From positions 1 to 61,489 of the forward strand of contig NZ_QGGO01000004.1 of assembly GCF_003148625.1 (NCBI RefSeq): a stretch of 61,489 nt of DNA, in the 5' to 3' direction. The stretch's first letter is position 1. Each line of letters opens with the position of its first letter. The translations under genes were made by a program, and so were the position numbers. This DNA is from Arcicella aurantiaca. Its GTDB lineage: Bacteria; Bacteroidota; Bacteroidia; Cytophagales; Spirosomataceae. The notes beneath the pieces were generated by a model, which did no database searches, was not told where the DNA came from, and saw only the letters and a list, made by a program, of their open reading frames with translations. Shown here piece by piece: positions 7,521 to 15,121 of this stretch.

Positions 7521-10500
7521 ATGAATATTTATGTACCCGTTTGTGGAAGACGGGCAGAGTTGCGTCTATTTAAACACACCAAAAGACTGTTTGCCATTAT
7601 TCCTCTATTTCTATTTTTCACCCTCCCTTTACACGCCCAAGTTTCGGGGCGAGTCTATAAGGATTTTAACGTTAATGGTACTTGGGATAGTACCGCAACT
7701 TATCTTGACCAAGTCTGGGCTGGAGTCAGAGTTGAAGCATACAACAATGCAGGAGTTTTGAAAGGATTTGCCCTTACCAACACTCAAGGAAAGTATTCAA
7801 TTCCTAATGTTACAGGAAACCTTAGAATACATTTCATTTTACCTGAGCATTACACCGATGGTTTTATTACCAAATCAGGGCATAGTAGTCAGTCGAGTAT
7901 CCAAATGGTTAATGCTCCTGTTTCAGGAGTAGATTTGGGAATGAACCTTGCTGATGATTACTGTGGAGATGACCCTTCGGTGGTAGTTCCATGTTATGTA
8001 GTTGGTATCGGAGACCATCTTACCCCTAATGACGCATTGGCTTCTTTTAAGTATTCTGCATCAGGTACAGACCATAGCCAGATAGGAATGCCCAATTCAT
8101 CAATTTTTATGGTTGGCTCTACTTGGGGAGGAGCATATCAGCGAGAAACAGGTTCGTTTTTTGCATCTGCTTTCATGAAAAGGCACGCTGGTTTTGGTAT
8201 AGGTGGTACTGGTGCAATTTATGTTACCAAAAATGTGATGAATCCCACTCAGTCTTCTACTGAGTTGTATCTCAAACTGTCTGATTTTGGTATTAATACA
8301 GGAGATGACCCCCATTCAATACCTAATTTTCAAATGGATACTATTAATGCTAATGGAAACCCTTTTGATGAAGTAGGTAAAATGTCTTTGGGAGATTTAG
8401 ATATTTCCAGCGATGGTAAATATTTATTTGTCGTGAATTTAAAAGAACGAAAATTACACCGAATCTTTATCGACGTTCCTCATAAACCTTCGGGAAGTAT
8501 TACCGCTTCAGATATTACTTCTTGGGATATTCCAAGTGGATTTGATGAATTGAACAAAGGAATTGGTCGTCCATTTGGGCTTTGTGTAAGACAAAATAAA
8601 GTTCTTTTGGGTGTTACTTGTGATGCCTCCATTTCAAAAGATAGTACAGATTTAAAAGCAAGAATTTATGAATTTGAGCCTGACGCTTCAACTCCTAATT
8701 GGAATTTAATGATTGAATTTCCCCTCAATTATAAAAAAGGGCTTGCTACTGGCGAACGTCCAGAATCAGGAAAATGGTATCCTTGGATTTCAGATTGGTA
8801 TGTAGCTGGTTTGCCTGAGTTTATGCGTGGAAGACCAGACCCAACAGTAGATAAATATATAGCTTACTCAATGCCGTTGCTTTCAGATATTGAATTTGAC
8901 TCTGATGGCTCGCTGATTGTTGCTTTTACAGACCGTTTTAGTCATCAAATACGTTTTGCAGGTGTTGATGCACATGGAGAACATCATGGAACATTTGGCT
9001 TTGACCCACGTTTGGGAGGAGACATTCTCAGAATTGGCAAATGTGATGGTATCAATTGGACCTTAGAAAATAACGGTACCGTTTGTGGTAATTCTACTCT
9101 CGGACAAAATAACAATCAAGGTGTTGGAGGAGGAGAGTTTTATATAGGAGATTCTAACGACCCTCTCGGGCATTATGAACTAAGCGTTGGTTCATTAGCT
9201 TTCAAACCCGGCTCACGTGAGATATTACTTGCTTCTACTGACCCAATTAGACCATATTCAGCGGGAGTAACTTGGCTTAGTAATGAGACTGGAGCGAAAA
9301 GAAGAGCCTTTGAGGTAATTGAGGAGTTGAATAATATCATCAACAATGCTCCAGTATATTATGGAAAAGCCAGCTCATTAGGAGATATGAATATGATATG
9401 TGACCCAGCTCCACTTGAAATCGGAAATTTACTTTGGAAAGATAATAACGGTAATGGTATCCAAGATGCGGGAGAACCCGGTCTTGCATCTGTTATACTA
9501 CATTTGGTAAACTCTGATAATAAAACCGTTGGAAAAGACACCACAGATATAAATGGGGTTTATGCTTTTAATCATTTCAATGTTGTAGATACACTTGGGG
9601 TTTTACGTCCTAATTGGTTAGGTCCACAACCAAGAACTCAATATAGAATATTAGTAAAAGGGAAAGCAATTAATGTTGCTCCTACGTTGGTATCTAAGAA
9701 AAAAGCATTAGTAAATACACCTAATGATTTATATTCTGGGTCGATTATTACGGGAGGAAATAAAGTAGCTGTGGATACTACCACCAATAATGGAGGTTGG
9801 AAAATTGATGATAGTGTTTTAGGAAATGTCAATGCTGGTTCTGGTCCCAATCAAGATTTATTAGATTCAGATGGTATTCTTATTGGTAATGATGGTTCTA
9901 TTACTGTTACAACAGGTGGAGTGGGAGAGTCAAATCACTCTTATGATTTTGCCTATTGTCCATTACCAAAATTAGACTTAGTTGCTCAAAAAGCAACTTG
10001 TGATTCTATCACTGACCAACTTAAAAATAATGCTAAAATTATATTGTCAAACTTAGAATTTGCCCAAAAAGTAGGTTATTCAATTGGTACAACTTACACT
10101 GGACCATCATTTGCCAATGCAACAGACCTAAATGGCAAAACCTATTTTGTACTTGATAGTTTGGCAGGAGGTGCTACTGCAACAGTTTATACAGTACGAG
10201 TTTTCAATGCCAGTGATGGCTGCTCAAGAGACGTCCAAGTGACTATTGATGGAACAATTTGTACTCCTTGTAAAATAACTGCAAACATACAAGCTCCTTC
10301 AATTAAAGTCTATCATAACGGAACACTCTATGATGCTACGGATGATTATTTTACAACCTTAATATCAACAAATGTGATTAGTGCTGGAGCATCAGGTTTA
10401 TACGAAGTAGTTGTAAATGCCAATGCCAATGGTACAGGAGGTACAGTATTGAATATAGGAGGTACAGCTTATGGTTCAACTATTCGTGTAGGTTTAGGGA

Positions 10501-10652
10501 AAGAGTTAAAGGCAAATAGCCAACCCGTAAAACTAACCGTAAGAGATATGAATAAACCTGCTTGTTTTGAAACCATTACAGTTCAAGCAGACCCTTTTAC
10601 GATAGTATGTAAAGACAATATTTGTTTACCCGTGAGTATTACCAAAAAATAA
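7521..10652 (+). CDS. Large SdrD B-like domain surface protein
   Basis: 1,043 residues. The n-region is unusually long (about 23 residues) before the hydrophobic LFAIIPLFLFFTLPLHAQ signal core; a TTG at 7560 would shorten it. Domains: an SdrD-B/carboxypeptidase-like module (about 40–135; GRVYKDFNVNGTWDS), a long region of about 480 residues with propeller-like DGKYLFVVNLKERKLHRI and DSDGSLIVAF strands, a second SdrD-B domain (about 633–740; IGNLLWKDNNGNGIQDAGEPG) and two cysteine-rich beta domains (CTPCKI near 915). It ends NICLPVSITKK and lacks the usual T9SS type A tail (KVFPNP). Probably exported and cell-surface bound; partner or ligand unknown. Confidence 0.8.
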   Translation: MNIYVPVCGRRAELRLFKHTKRLFAIIPLFLFFTLPLHAQVSGRVYKDFNVNGTWDSTATYLDQVWAGVRVEAYNNAGVLKGFALTNTQGKYSIPNVTGNLRIHFILPEHYTDGFITKSGHSSQSSIQMVNAPVSGVDLGMNLADDYCGDDPSVVVPCYVVGIGDHLTPNDALASFKYSASGTDHSQIGMPNSSIFMVGSTWGGAYQRETGSFFASAFMKRHAGFGIGGTGAIYVTKNVMNPTQSSTELYLKLSDFGINTGDDPHSIPNFQMDTINANGNPFDEVGKMSLGDLDISSDGKYLFVVNLKERKLHRIFIDVPHKPSGSITASDITSWDIPSGFDELNKGIGRPFGLCVRQNKVLLGVTCDASISKDSTDLKARIYEFEPDASTPNWNLMIEFPLNYKKGLATGERPESGKWYPWISDWYVAGLPEFMRGRPDPTVDKYIAYSMPLLSDIEFDSDGSLIVAFTDRFSHQIRFAGVDAHGEHHGTFGFDPRLGGDILRIGKCDGINWTLENNGTVCGNSTLGQNNNQGVGGGEFYIGDSNDPLGHYELSVGSLAFKPGSREILLASTDPIRPYSAGVTWLSNETGAKRRAFEVIEELNNIINNAPVYYGKASSLGDMNMICDPAPLEIGNLLWKDNNGNGIQDAGEPGLASVILHLVNSDNKTVGKDTTDINGVYAFNHFNVVDTLGVLRPNWLGPQPRTQYRILVKGKAINVAPTLVSKKKALVNTPNDLYSGSIITGGNKVAVDTTTNNGGWKIDDSVLGNVNAGSGPNQDLLDSDGILIGNDGSITVTTGGVGESNHSYDFAYCPLPKLDLVAQKATCDSITDQLKNNAKIILSNLEFAQKVGYSIGTTYTGPSFANATDLNGKTYFVLDSLAGGATATVYTVRVFNASDGCSRDVQVTIDGTICTPCKITANIQAPSIKVYHNGTLYDATDDYFTTLISTNVISAGASGLYEVVVNANANGTGGTVLNIGGTAYGSTIRVGLGKELKANSQPVKLTVRDMNKPACFETITVQADPFTIVCKDNICLPVSITKK

Positions 10653-10727
10653 AAAGTTTTAGGGCTTAGATGAATAGGTTAGTTTATACTGAACCTGTTT
10701 AAAAAGGTATTGCGTATCTGAATCTCA

Positions 10728-10760
10728 ACGGAAATCGTCGTTTTGAACGACGATTTCCGT
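10728..10760. terminator. Strong hairpin after the SdrD-B gene
   Basis: Perfect 15-bp arms ACGGAAATCGTCGTT (10728–10742) and AACGACGATTTCCGT (10746–10760) with a 3-base loop, 76 bp past the stop. No U-tract follows, so it may be a processing or stability hairpin as much as a terminator. Confidence 0.7.
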
Positions 10761-10781
10761 AAACCCTAATCCCTATTTAAT

Positions 10782-10878
10782 TAGACTTCCTGCGAAAGTG
10801 TTTTAAGTCGTAAAACAACATCTTTTCGAGTGAAAATATACCATTTTTCAATCATAAAACACTTTCGCAGGAAGTCTA
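10782..10878. mobile_element. MITE-like element with perfect 24-bp terminal inverted repeats
   Basis: The 24-bp ends 10782–10805 and 10855–10878 are exact reverse complements; both read TAGACTTCCTGCGAAAGTG inwards followed by TTTTA. The 49-bp interior has no ORF. Long perfect arms that look like IS ends, a short non-coding interior and an intergenic site are the marks of a miniature inverted-repeat element, mobilised in trans by a transposase not seen in this window. Confidence 0.7.
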
Positions 10879-10996
10879 TTCTACTTTTGGAGATAGCATT
10901 CAAATACAAAAACTGAAAATCTAACTTGACACATTTTAGGGAATCCCCTCTTTATTTACGTGACTAACTTCGCTTTTTCTTTATTCTCCCCTATTT

Positions 10997-11494
10997 TCAT
11001 TCAAATTCAATAAGAATCTGATTTTTTTCTACGTTTTGTTTTGGTAAAACTTTGATGGTCTTTACAATTCCTTCGCCAACGGCTTTTAATACATTTTCCA
11101 TTTTCATGGCTTCTAAAATCAAGATGGTATCGCCTTTTTTTACAGAGTCCCCCACTTTTACTTTTACGTCCACGATTAAACCTGGCATAGGAGCTTTTAG
11201 GTCGTTTACTTTTGTAGCGTTGGCATTTCCCATTCCCAATTGGTCGAGCAAAATGTCAAAACGGTCTTTTACTGAAACTGAATATTTACTTTTATTGATT
11301 TTAATCAAAAATGATTTTGATTGATAATCTGTTTCTAAAACTTCCGCATTGAATGAGCGATTGTTGTACAGAATATGGAAATTACCATCTTTAATCTCAA
11401 CCATATCCCAATTGAATGGCTGAGCATTTACCGAGATTCCAGATTTATCTAATTGAATATCAAATGTTTGGTTATTAACTGTGGCTTTGAGCAT
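10997..11494 (-). CDS. Biotin carboxyl carrier protein / biotin-lipoyl attachment protein
   Basis: 165 residues, cytosolic. The C-terminal half is a biotinyl domain with PMPG (102–105) and EAMKMEN (128–134); Lys131 is the expected biotinylation site. The N-terminal half is a beta-rich domain found on the carrier subunits of acyl-CoA carboxylases (propionyl-/acetyl-CoA type) in Bacteroidota. In many relatives the gene sits beside the carboxyltransferase and biotin carboxylase genes; here it is alone, so its partners must be elsewhere. It is convergent with the SdrD-B gene across the MITE. Distinction from AccB of the fatty-acid pathway is by inference. Confidence 0.88.
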   Translation of the reverse strand: MLKATVNNQTFDIQLDKSGISVNAQPFNWDMVEIKDGNFHILYNNRSFNAEVLETDYQSKSFLIKINKSKYSVSVKDRFDILLDQLGMGNANATKVNDLKAPMPGLIVDVKVKVGDSVKKGDTILILEAMKMENVLKAVGEGIVKTIKVLPKQNVEKNQILIEFE

Positions 11495-11576
11495 ATCGTT
11501 GAGGAATAAATGATGAATGATAAGTAAAAAGCCACAAGTATTTTCATATTATTGAGTACTTATAACTCATAACTTT

Positions 11577-12482
11577 CTATGATTTATTCACCAAATATAC
11601 ACCAACTAAAATTATTCCCATACCTAAAAAGTGCTGAATTTGTATAGTTTCTCCGTCAATAATTCCCCATATAATTGCTACAATTGGAATAAGATACGTT
11701 ACAGAACTTGCCAATACTGCACTGGTCATTTGTATCAATCTATTGAATAAAACCATAGCAATAGCTGAACCCATTACACCTAAAAGAACACCATAGAAAA
11801 GTGGAGCAATAGCGTCTGAACTTTGCATTTTTTGTAAAAAATCTCCACTAAATAGTACAATTAAAGCTACTGGCCCAATGGTGGTAAATATGAAAGAAGT
11901 AATTTGAAATGGCGTTAGGTCTAAGCCTGTCAGATATTTTTTGGTAATGTTAAGATTTAAGCCATAGAAAACCGTTGCTGCTACTACGTAAAGAGCATAC
12001 ACGTTAAAATTAAGCCCTTTTGCTCCTGCTAAAATCAATAATAAAGCTCCAATAAAACCCAATACAATACCAATTGTCTGTTTAGAAGTTATTTTATTAC
12101 CAAAGAAAAGACCTCCAACAATCAGCGTAAAAAGCGGAGTGGTTGAATTTAATGCCCCCGAAACACCACTGTCTAATTTTGCCCCTGCCAAAGAAAATAA
12201 ATAAGCGGGAAATAAATTGCCCAAACAGCCAACCAATAAAAAAATGTGAGCCTTTTGAAAAGGAATCTTTTTGAGATTTGTTAAAACGAAAGGTAAAAAG
12301 AAAAGAAATGCAGCCCCAATACGTAATGAGCCTACTTGTGAGGCATCAAAAACAACAAGACTTTTCTTGACAAGAATAAATGAACTGCCCCAAATAACGG
12401 CTAATAAAGCTAATAAACTCCAAGCTAAAGTAGGATTTTGAAGTTTTGAAATGGTTTGTTGATTCGTATTTTTTGTTTCCAT
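11577..12482 (-). CDS. EamA/DMT family transporter
   Basis: 301 residues with about ten hydrophobic segments in two EamA repeats. Typical motifs are LLAVIWGSSFILVKKSL near residue 22 and, in the second half, GVMGSAIAMVLFNRLIQ. The DMT (10-TMS) family exports amino acids or other metabolites; the substrate cannot be inferred. It lies 63 bp downstream of the Crp/Fnr gene on the same strand and so is probably co-transcribed with it, a common arrangement where the regulator controls the exporter. Confidence 0.88.
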   Translation of the reverse strand: METKNTNQQTISKLQNPTLAWSLLALLAVIWGSSFILVKKSLVVFDASQVGSLRIGAAFLFFLPFVLTNLKKIPFQKAHIFLLVGCLGNLFPAYLFSLAGAKLDSGVSGALNSTTPLFTLIVGGLFFGNKITSKQTIGIVLGFIGALLLILAGAKGLNFNVYALYVVAATVFYGLNLNITKKYLTGLDLTPFQITSFIFTTIGPVALIVLFSGDFLQKMQSSDAIAPLFYGVLLGVMGSAIAMVLFNRLIQMTSAVLASSVTYLIPIVAIIWGIIDGETIQIQHFLGMGIILVGVYLVNKS

Positions 12483-12545
12483 AAAAATATAACCACCTCA
12501 GTTTCAGGAAAGTTTCATGGTAGGTGAGATACCCCATAACTAAAT

Positions 12546-13142
12546 CTATCCCTTAATACTATTCCGAATTCTGCTCAAACTATCTGGATGAATCCCTAAA
12601 TACGATGCTAAGTCTTTTATTGGAATCAATCGTAAGGCATCTGGCTGATTTTCAAGCAAATGCAAATAGCGATGTTCGGCGGTTTTTGAAATTAAAGTAT
12701 ATGTTCTGCGAGTTTCCCGAATATAAAGTTGTTCGGCAATATGACGATGAAAGCGTTCTGCATTTTTGGAGGTTTCTAATAATTCTAAAACTGGAGGATA
12801 ATATAATCGATAAGCTTTAATATTAGTTACCGCTTGAATTGATATGGCAGACGGAATCTGTGCTAAGCAAGAAGCAAATGAACTTACCAAATTTCCCTGA
12901 AAACCTAAATCAACACAAATTTCCTTGCCGTCTTCAGTAATTGCTTCGTATTTTACTGCACCTTCCAGAATAAAATAAGCATACTTTTCTACGTCTCCTC
13001 TTTTTGTTAGAAACGCTTTCTTCTTGAATGAAACTTCTTCAATAATATTTTGATAAAAATTCCATTCTTCCGATGAAAAATTGGCTAATCTAAAAATAGA
13101 TTCTTTTACAAGATGAATCTTATTGGAAGCTGATAAGGGCAT
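12546..13142 (-). CDS. Crp/Fnr family transcriptional regulator
   Basis: 198 residues. The N-terminal half is a cyclic-nucleotide-binding-like beta roll (KKAFLTKRGDVEKYAYFILEGAVKYEA split about residues 38–67). The C-terminal helix-turn-helix is IPIKDLASYLGIHPDSLSRIR near residue 173. The canonical cAMP-contacting residues and Fnr-type cysteines are not evident, so the signal is unknown. The downstream EamA transporter is the likely target or partner. It has its own candidate promoter. Confidence 0.9.
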   Translation of the reverse strand: MPLSASNKIHLVKESIFRLANFSSEEWNFYQNIIEEVSFKKKAFLTKRGDVEKYAYFILEGAVKYEAITEDGKEICVDLGFQGNLVSSFASCLAQIPSAISIQAVTNIKAYRLYYPPVLELLETSKNAERFHRHIAEQLYIRETRRTYTLISKTAEHRYLHLLENQPDALRLIPIKDLASYLGIHPDSLSRIRNSIKG

Positions 13143-13195
13143 TTTTTAAATTATTGGTTATGGATTTTAAGGGCGGCGTTTTATAGTTTTCCTGA

Positions 13196-13203
13196 CAAAT
13201 ATA
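13196..13203 (-). promoter_or_regulatory. Candidate -7 box (TATATTTG on the minus strand)
   Basis: CAAATATA on the plus strand reads TATATTTG, an exact TAnnTTTG match, 53 bp upstream of the Crp/Fnr start at 13142. Confidence 0.5.
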
Positions 13204-13224
13204 GGTTTTTACGGGTATAAAAAA

Positions 13225-13278
13225 ACTACCGTTTGCTAATAGTCTCAAAAAAATTGAGCGTTTTTAACAAACGGTAGT
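13225..13278 (-). terminator. Rho-independent terminator of the 13307–13843 gene
   Basis: Perfect 11-bp arms ACTACCGTTTG (13225–13235) and CAAACGGTAGT (13268–13278), with an inner CTCAA/TTGAG mini-stem in the loop. On the minus strand the stem is followed by a run of T, as expected for a terminator 29 bp past the stop. Confidence 0.8.
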
Positions 13279-13306
13279 ATATTTTGAAATCTATGTTAGC
13301 AAAAAA

Positions 13307-13843
13307 TTACGCTTCTGCCATTGCTTTTTCACCTACAAAAATATGTTCTTGGTGCTTAAAGAGAACGTTAAATGAAGTGAGTGTTCCGTAAATTTTGGTA
13401 ATATATTGTTGAAGATTTACTTTTTCTTCGTCTTCCAAATTACTCGAATTGATTCTTTGTTCCATCACACGCAGGCGGTCACGTACCATCACAATTTTAT
13501 GAAAAAACGCATCAATGGGCATTTCTTTGTTTGATAAATCTTGTCTGCCCGGTTTCAATATTATCTTTCCACCTTTCCATTTATCGCCCAAAGGTACATT
13601 TTCAGTAAAATCCGACCATTTTTGTAAGATTTTGGAAAGAGACATTTCTACATCTAAAAGGCTCACAAGGTCATTATCTCGTTCAACTTCTTCGATAATT
13701 TCCAACGGAAAATCTAATTTGATAACCTTCATGCCCGATTGCATAAAAGTAATATGATAACCACTTGATTTTACATTGACAATTACTCCATCACCATAGT
13801 CTGCATGACGAATACGTGAGCCTATTCCTAATATTTTTGACAT
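13307..13843 (-). CDS. Conserved Bacteroidota protein with N-terminal Tudor-like segment
   Basis: 178 residues, soluble. The start GSRIRHADYGDGVIVNV (about 7–23) resembles the small beta-barrel (xVxHxxFGxGxV) seen at the C-terminus of UvrD-type helicases and in CarD-like proteins, which bind nucleic acid or protein. The rest is mostly helical with no known motif. The ATG lies only 3 bp from a CAAATTTA sequence (TAAATTTG on the minus strand), so a leaderless or nearly leaderless transcript is possible. I do not recognise a defined function. Confidence 0.75.
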   Translation of the reverse strand: MSKILGIGSRIRHADYGDGVIVNVKSSGYHITFMQSGMKVIKLDFPLEIIEEVERDNDLVSLLDVEMSLSKILQKWSDFTENVPLGDKWKGGKIILKPGRQDLSNKEMPIDAFFHKIVMVRDRLRVMEQRINSSNLEDEEKVNLQQYITKIYGTLTSFNVLFKHQEHIFVGEKAMAEA

Positions 13844-13990
13844 AGCAAATTTACATTTTTAGATTAAAGTAAGGATTATACTGATAGTCTTTACAAAGGG
13901 TATGCCATTTATGATGAGCAAATAGAAATTAGGATTCCTTCAATACAATATATTCCGTAACCCACTAACAATCAGCATTTTCAAAATAAA

Positions 13991-14016
13991 AAAGGAACGC
14001 TTAATGGCGTCCCTTT
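13991..14016 (-). terminator. Terminator of the DUF4249/TonB receptor operon
   Basis: Ten-bp arms (13991–14000 and 14007–14016, one G·U-compatible mismatch) with a 6-base loop. On the minus strand the stem is followed by TTTATTTTGA-like T-rich DNA, 37 bp past the DUF4249 stop. Confidence 0.75.
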
Positions 14017-14052
14017 CTAAATGATAATTCTGTTATTGATTTAATACAGTGT

Positions 14053-15018
14053 TTAATCCGTAAAATCTTTAACTGCTTTTGTTTTATCAACTACAACCTC
14101 CATCGACGTAACGGCTGAAGTACCAAACCAACCTGCGGCTTGTTTGGCTGAATTTGTATTGACATTAATAATATTTGATGGAACACGAGCAGCAGGGCGA
14201 GCAAACAATCCTGCGTTGTTTAGTTCTTGACGCAACTGTGTCCAGAAATCAAAATGAGCTTCAGTAATTGATAATAATTCTACCTTAATTTTATCATTTT
14301 CGTTAAACAATTCTGTGGTTGCCAAACGGCGTAGTGGTGTAATAAATGCTAATGAATCACCAAATGTGCTTTTGTTGGCAATGCCGTCATAGGCAATCAC
14401 AATATTATCAGCACCATTTCTGAGTTTGCCATTTTGATAAACTTTTATTCGATAACAATCTCCTACGCCTTTCAAATCTCGTGCATAAAACTGAGCATCA
14501 TAGCCCTTTTTAGGTTTTCCATCGCCTGTCTGACGGACATTGGCATCATCTAATTTATAGACGATAGAATCAATTTTAGGAACTCTATTTAATTTAGATG
14601 AAGCCTTATAAATTTCTCCTTCTGACTGTATTTCAAGCGAATAAGTTTTACCAATTACTCCCATCACTTCAGTGGCATTTGTGGGTGTCCACACATATTT
14701 TCCTTCATTTTTTAAATCTTTGAATTCATATACTTTTCCTAAATTGTCAGTCACTTTTACCGTAGCATTTTTTACCCCTTCTGGCGTAGCCTCACTCAAA
14801 AGGTCTTGCGATTTGGTAAGTCGAATTACTTGTTCACCTGCCAAATTAGTGATTGAACCATCCACCACTAAATATGGGTCTGTTTTCTGTACATCCAACG
14901 AAATTACGTCTTCGCAACTTATTAGAAAAAGAGCAGAAACAGCGAATAATGAATAACGAATAAATGAATTAAAGGTTGTATTCACTTCTTGATATATATA
15001 TTGTTTTGATATTTTCAT
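14053..15018 (-). CDS. DUF4249 domain lipoprotein
   Basis: 321 residues. A lipoprotein signal ends at the lipobox ALFLISC (Cys35) after a long polar n-region; no shorter in-frame ATG exists. DUF4249 features include YLVVDGSITNLAG and a C-terminal FFDFWTQLRQELNNAGLF-like segment (HFDFWTQLRQELNNAGLF). The family is almost always encoded next to a TonB-dependent receptor, as here (103 bp downstream of it). It is presumed to be a surface-exposed partner or lid of that receptor, like SusD for SusC. The cargo is unknown. The stop overlaps a TTAAACACTGTATTAA sequence related to the ends of the nested repeat element seen at 24.9 and 57.2 kb. Confidence 0.85.
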   Translation of the reverse strand: MKISKQYIYQEVNTTFNSFIRYSLFAVSALFLISCEDVISLDVQKTDPYLVVDGSITNLAGEQVIRLTKSQDLLSEATPEGVKNATVKVTDNLGKVYEFKDLKNEGKYVWTPTNATEVMGVIGKTYSLEIQSEGEIYKASSKLNRVPKIDSIVYKLDDANVRQTGDGKPKKGYDAQFYARDLKGVGDCYRIKVYQNGKLRNGADNIVIAYDGIANKSTFGDSLAFITPLRRLATTELFNENDKIKVELLSITEAHFDFWTQLRQELNNAGLFARPAARVPSNIINVNTNSAKQAAGWFGTSAVTSMEVVVDKTKAVKDFTD

Positions 15019-15121
15019 GATAATTATTTTATCTGAACTATGATTTTTAAGAGTGAAGGATTTAAAAAAATATTCCTAACATTCTCAAATCATGCAAATC
15101 CAAGTTCAGCCATTTTTTCAT

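Noticed and set aside
8485-8502. CCTTCGGGAAGT inside the SdrD-B gene as another REP hairpin
   Set aside because: Single half-site in coding sequence with no inverted partner; chance match.
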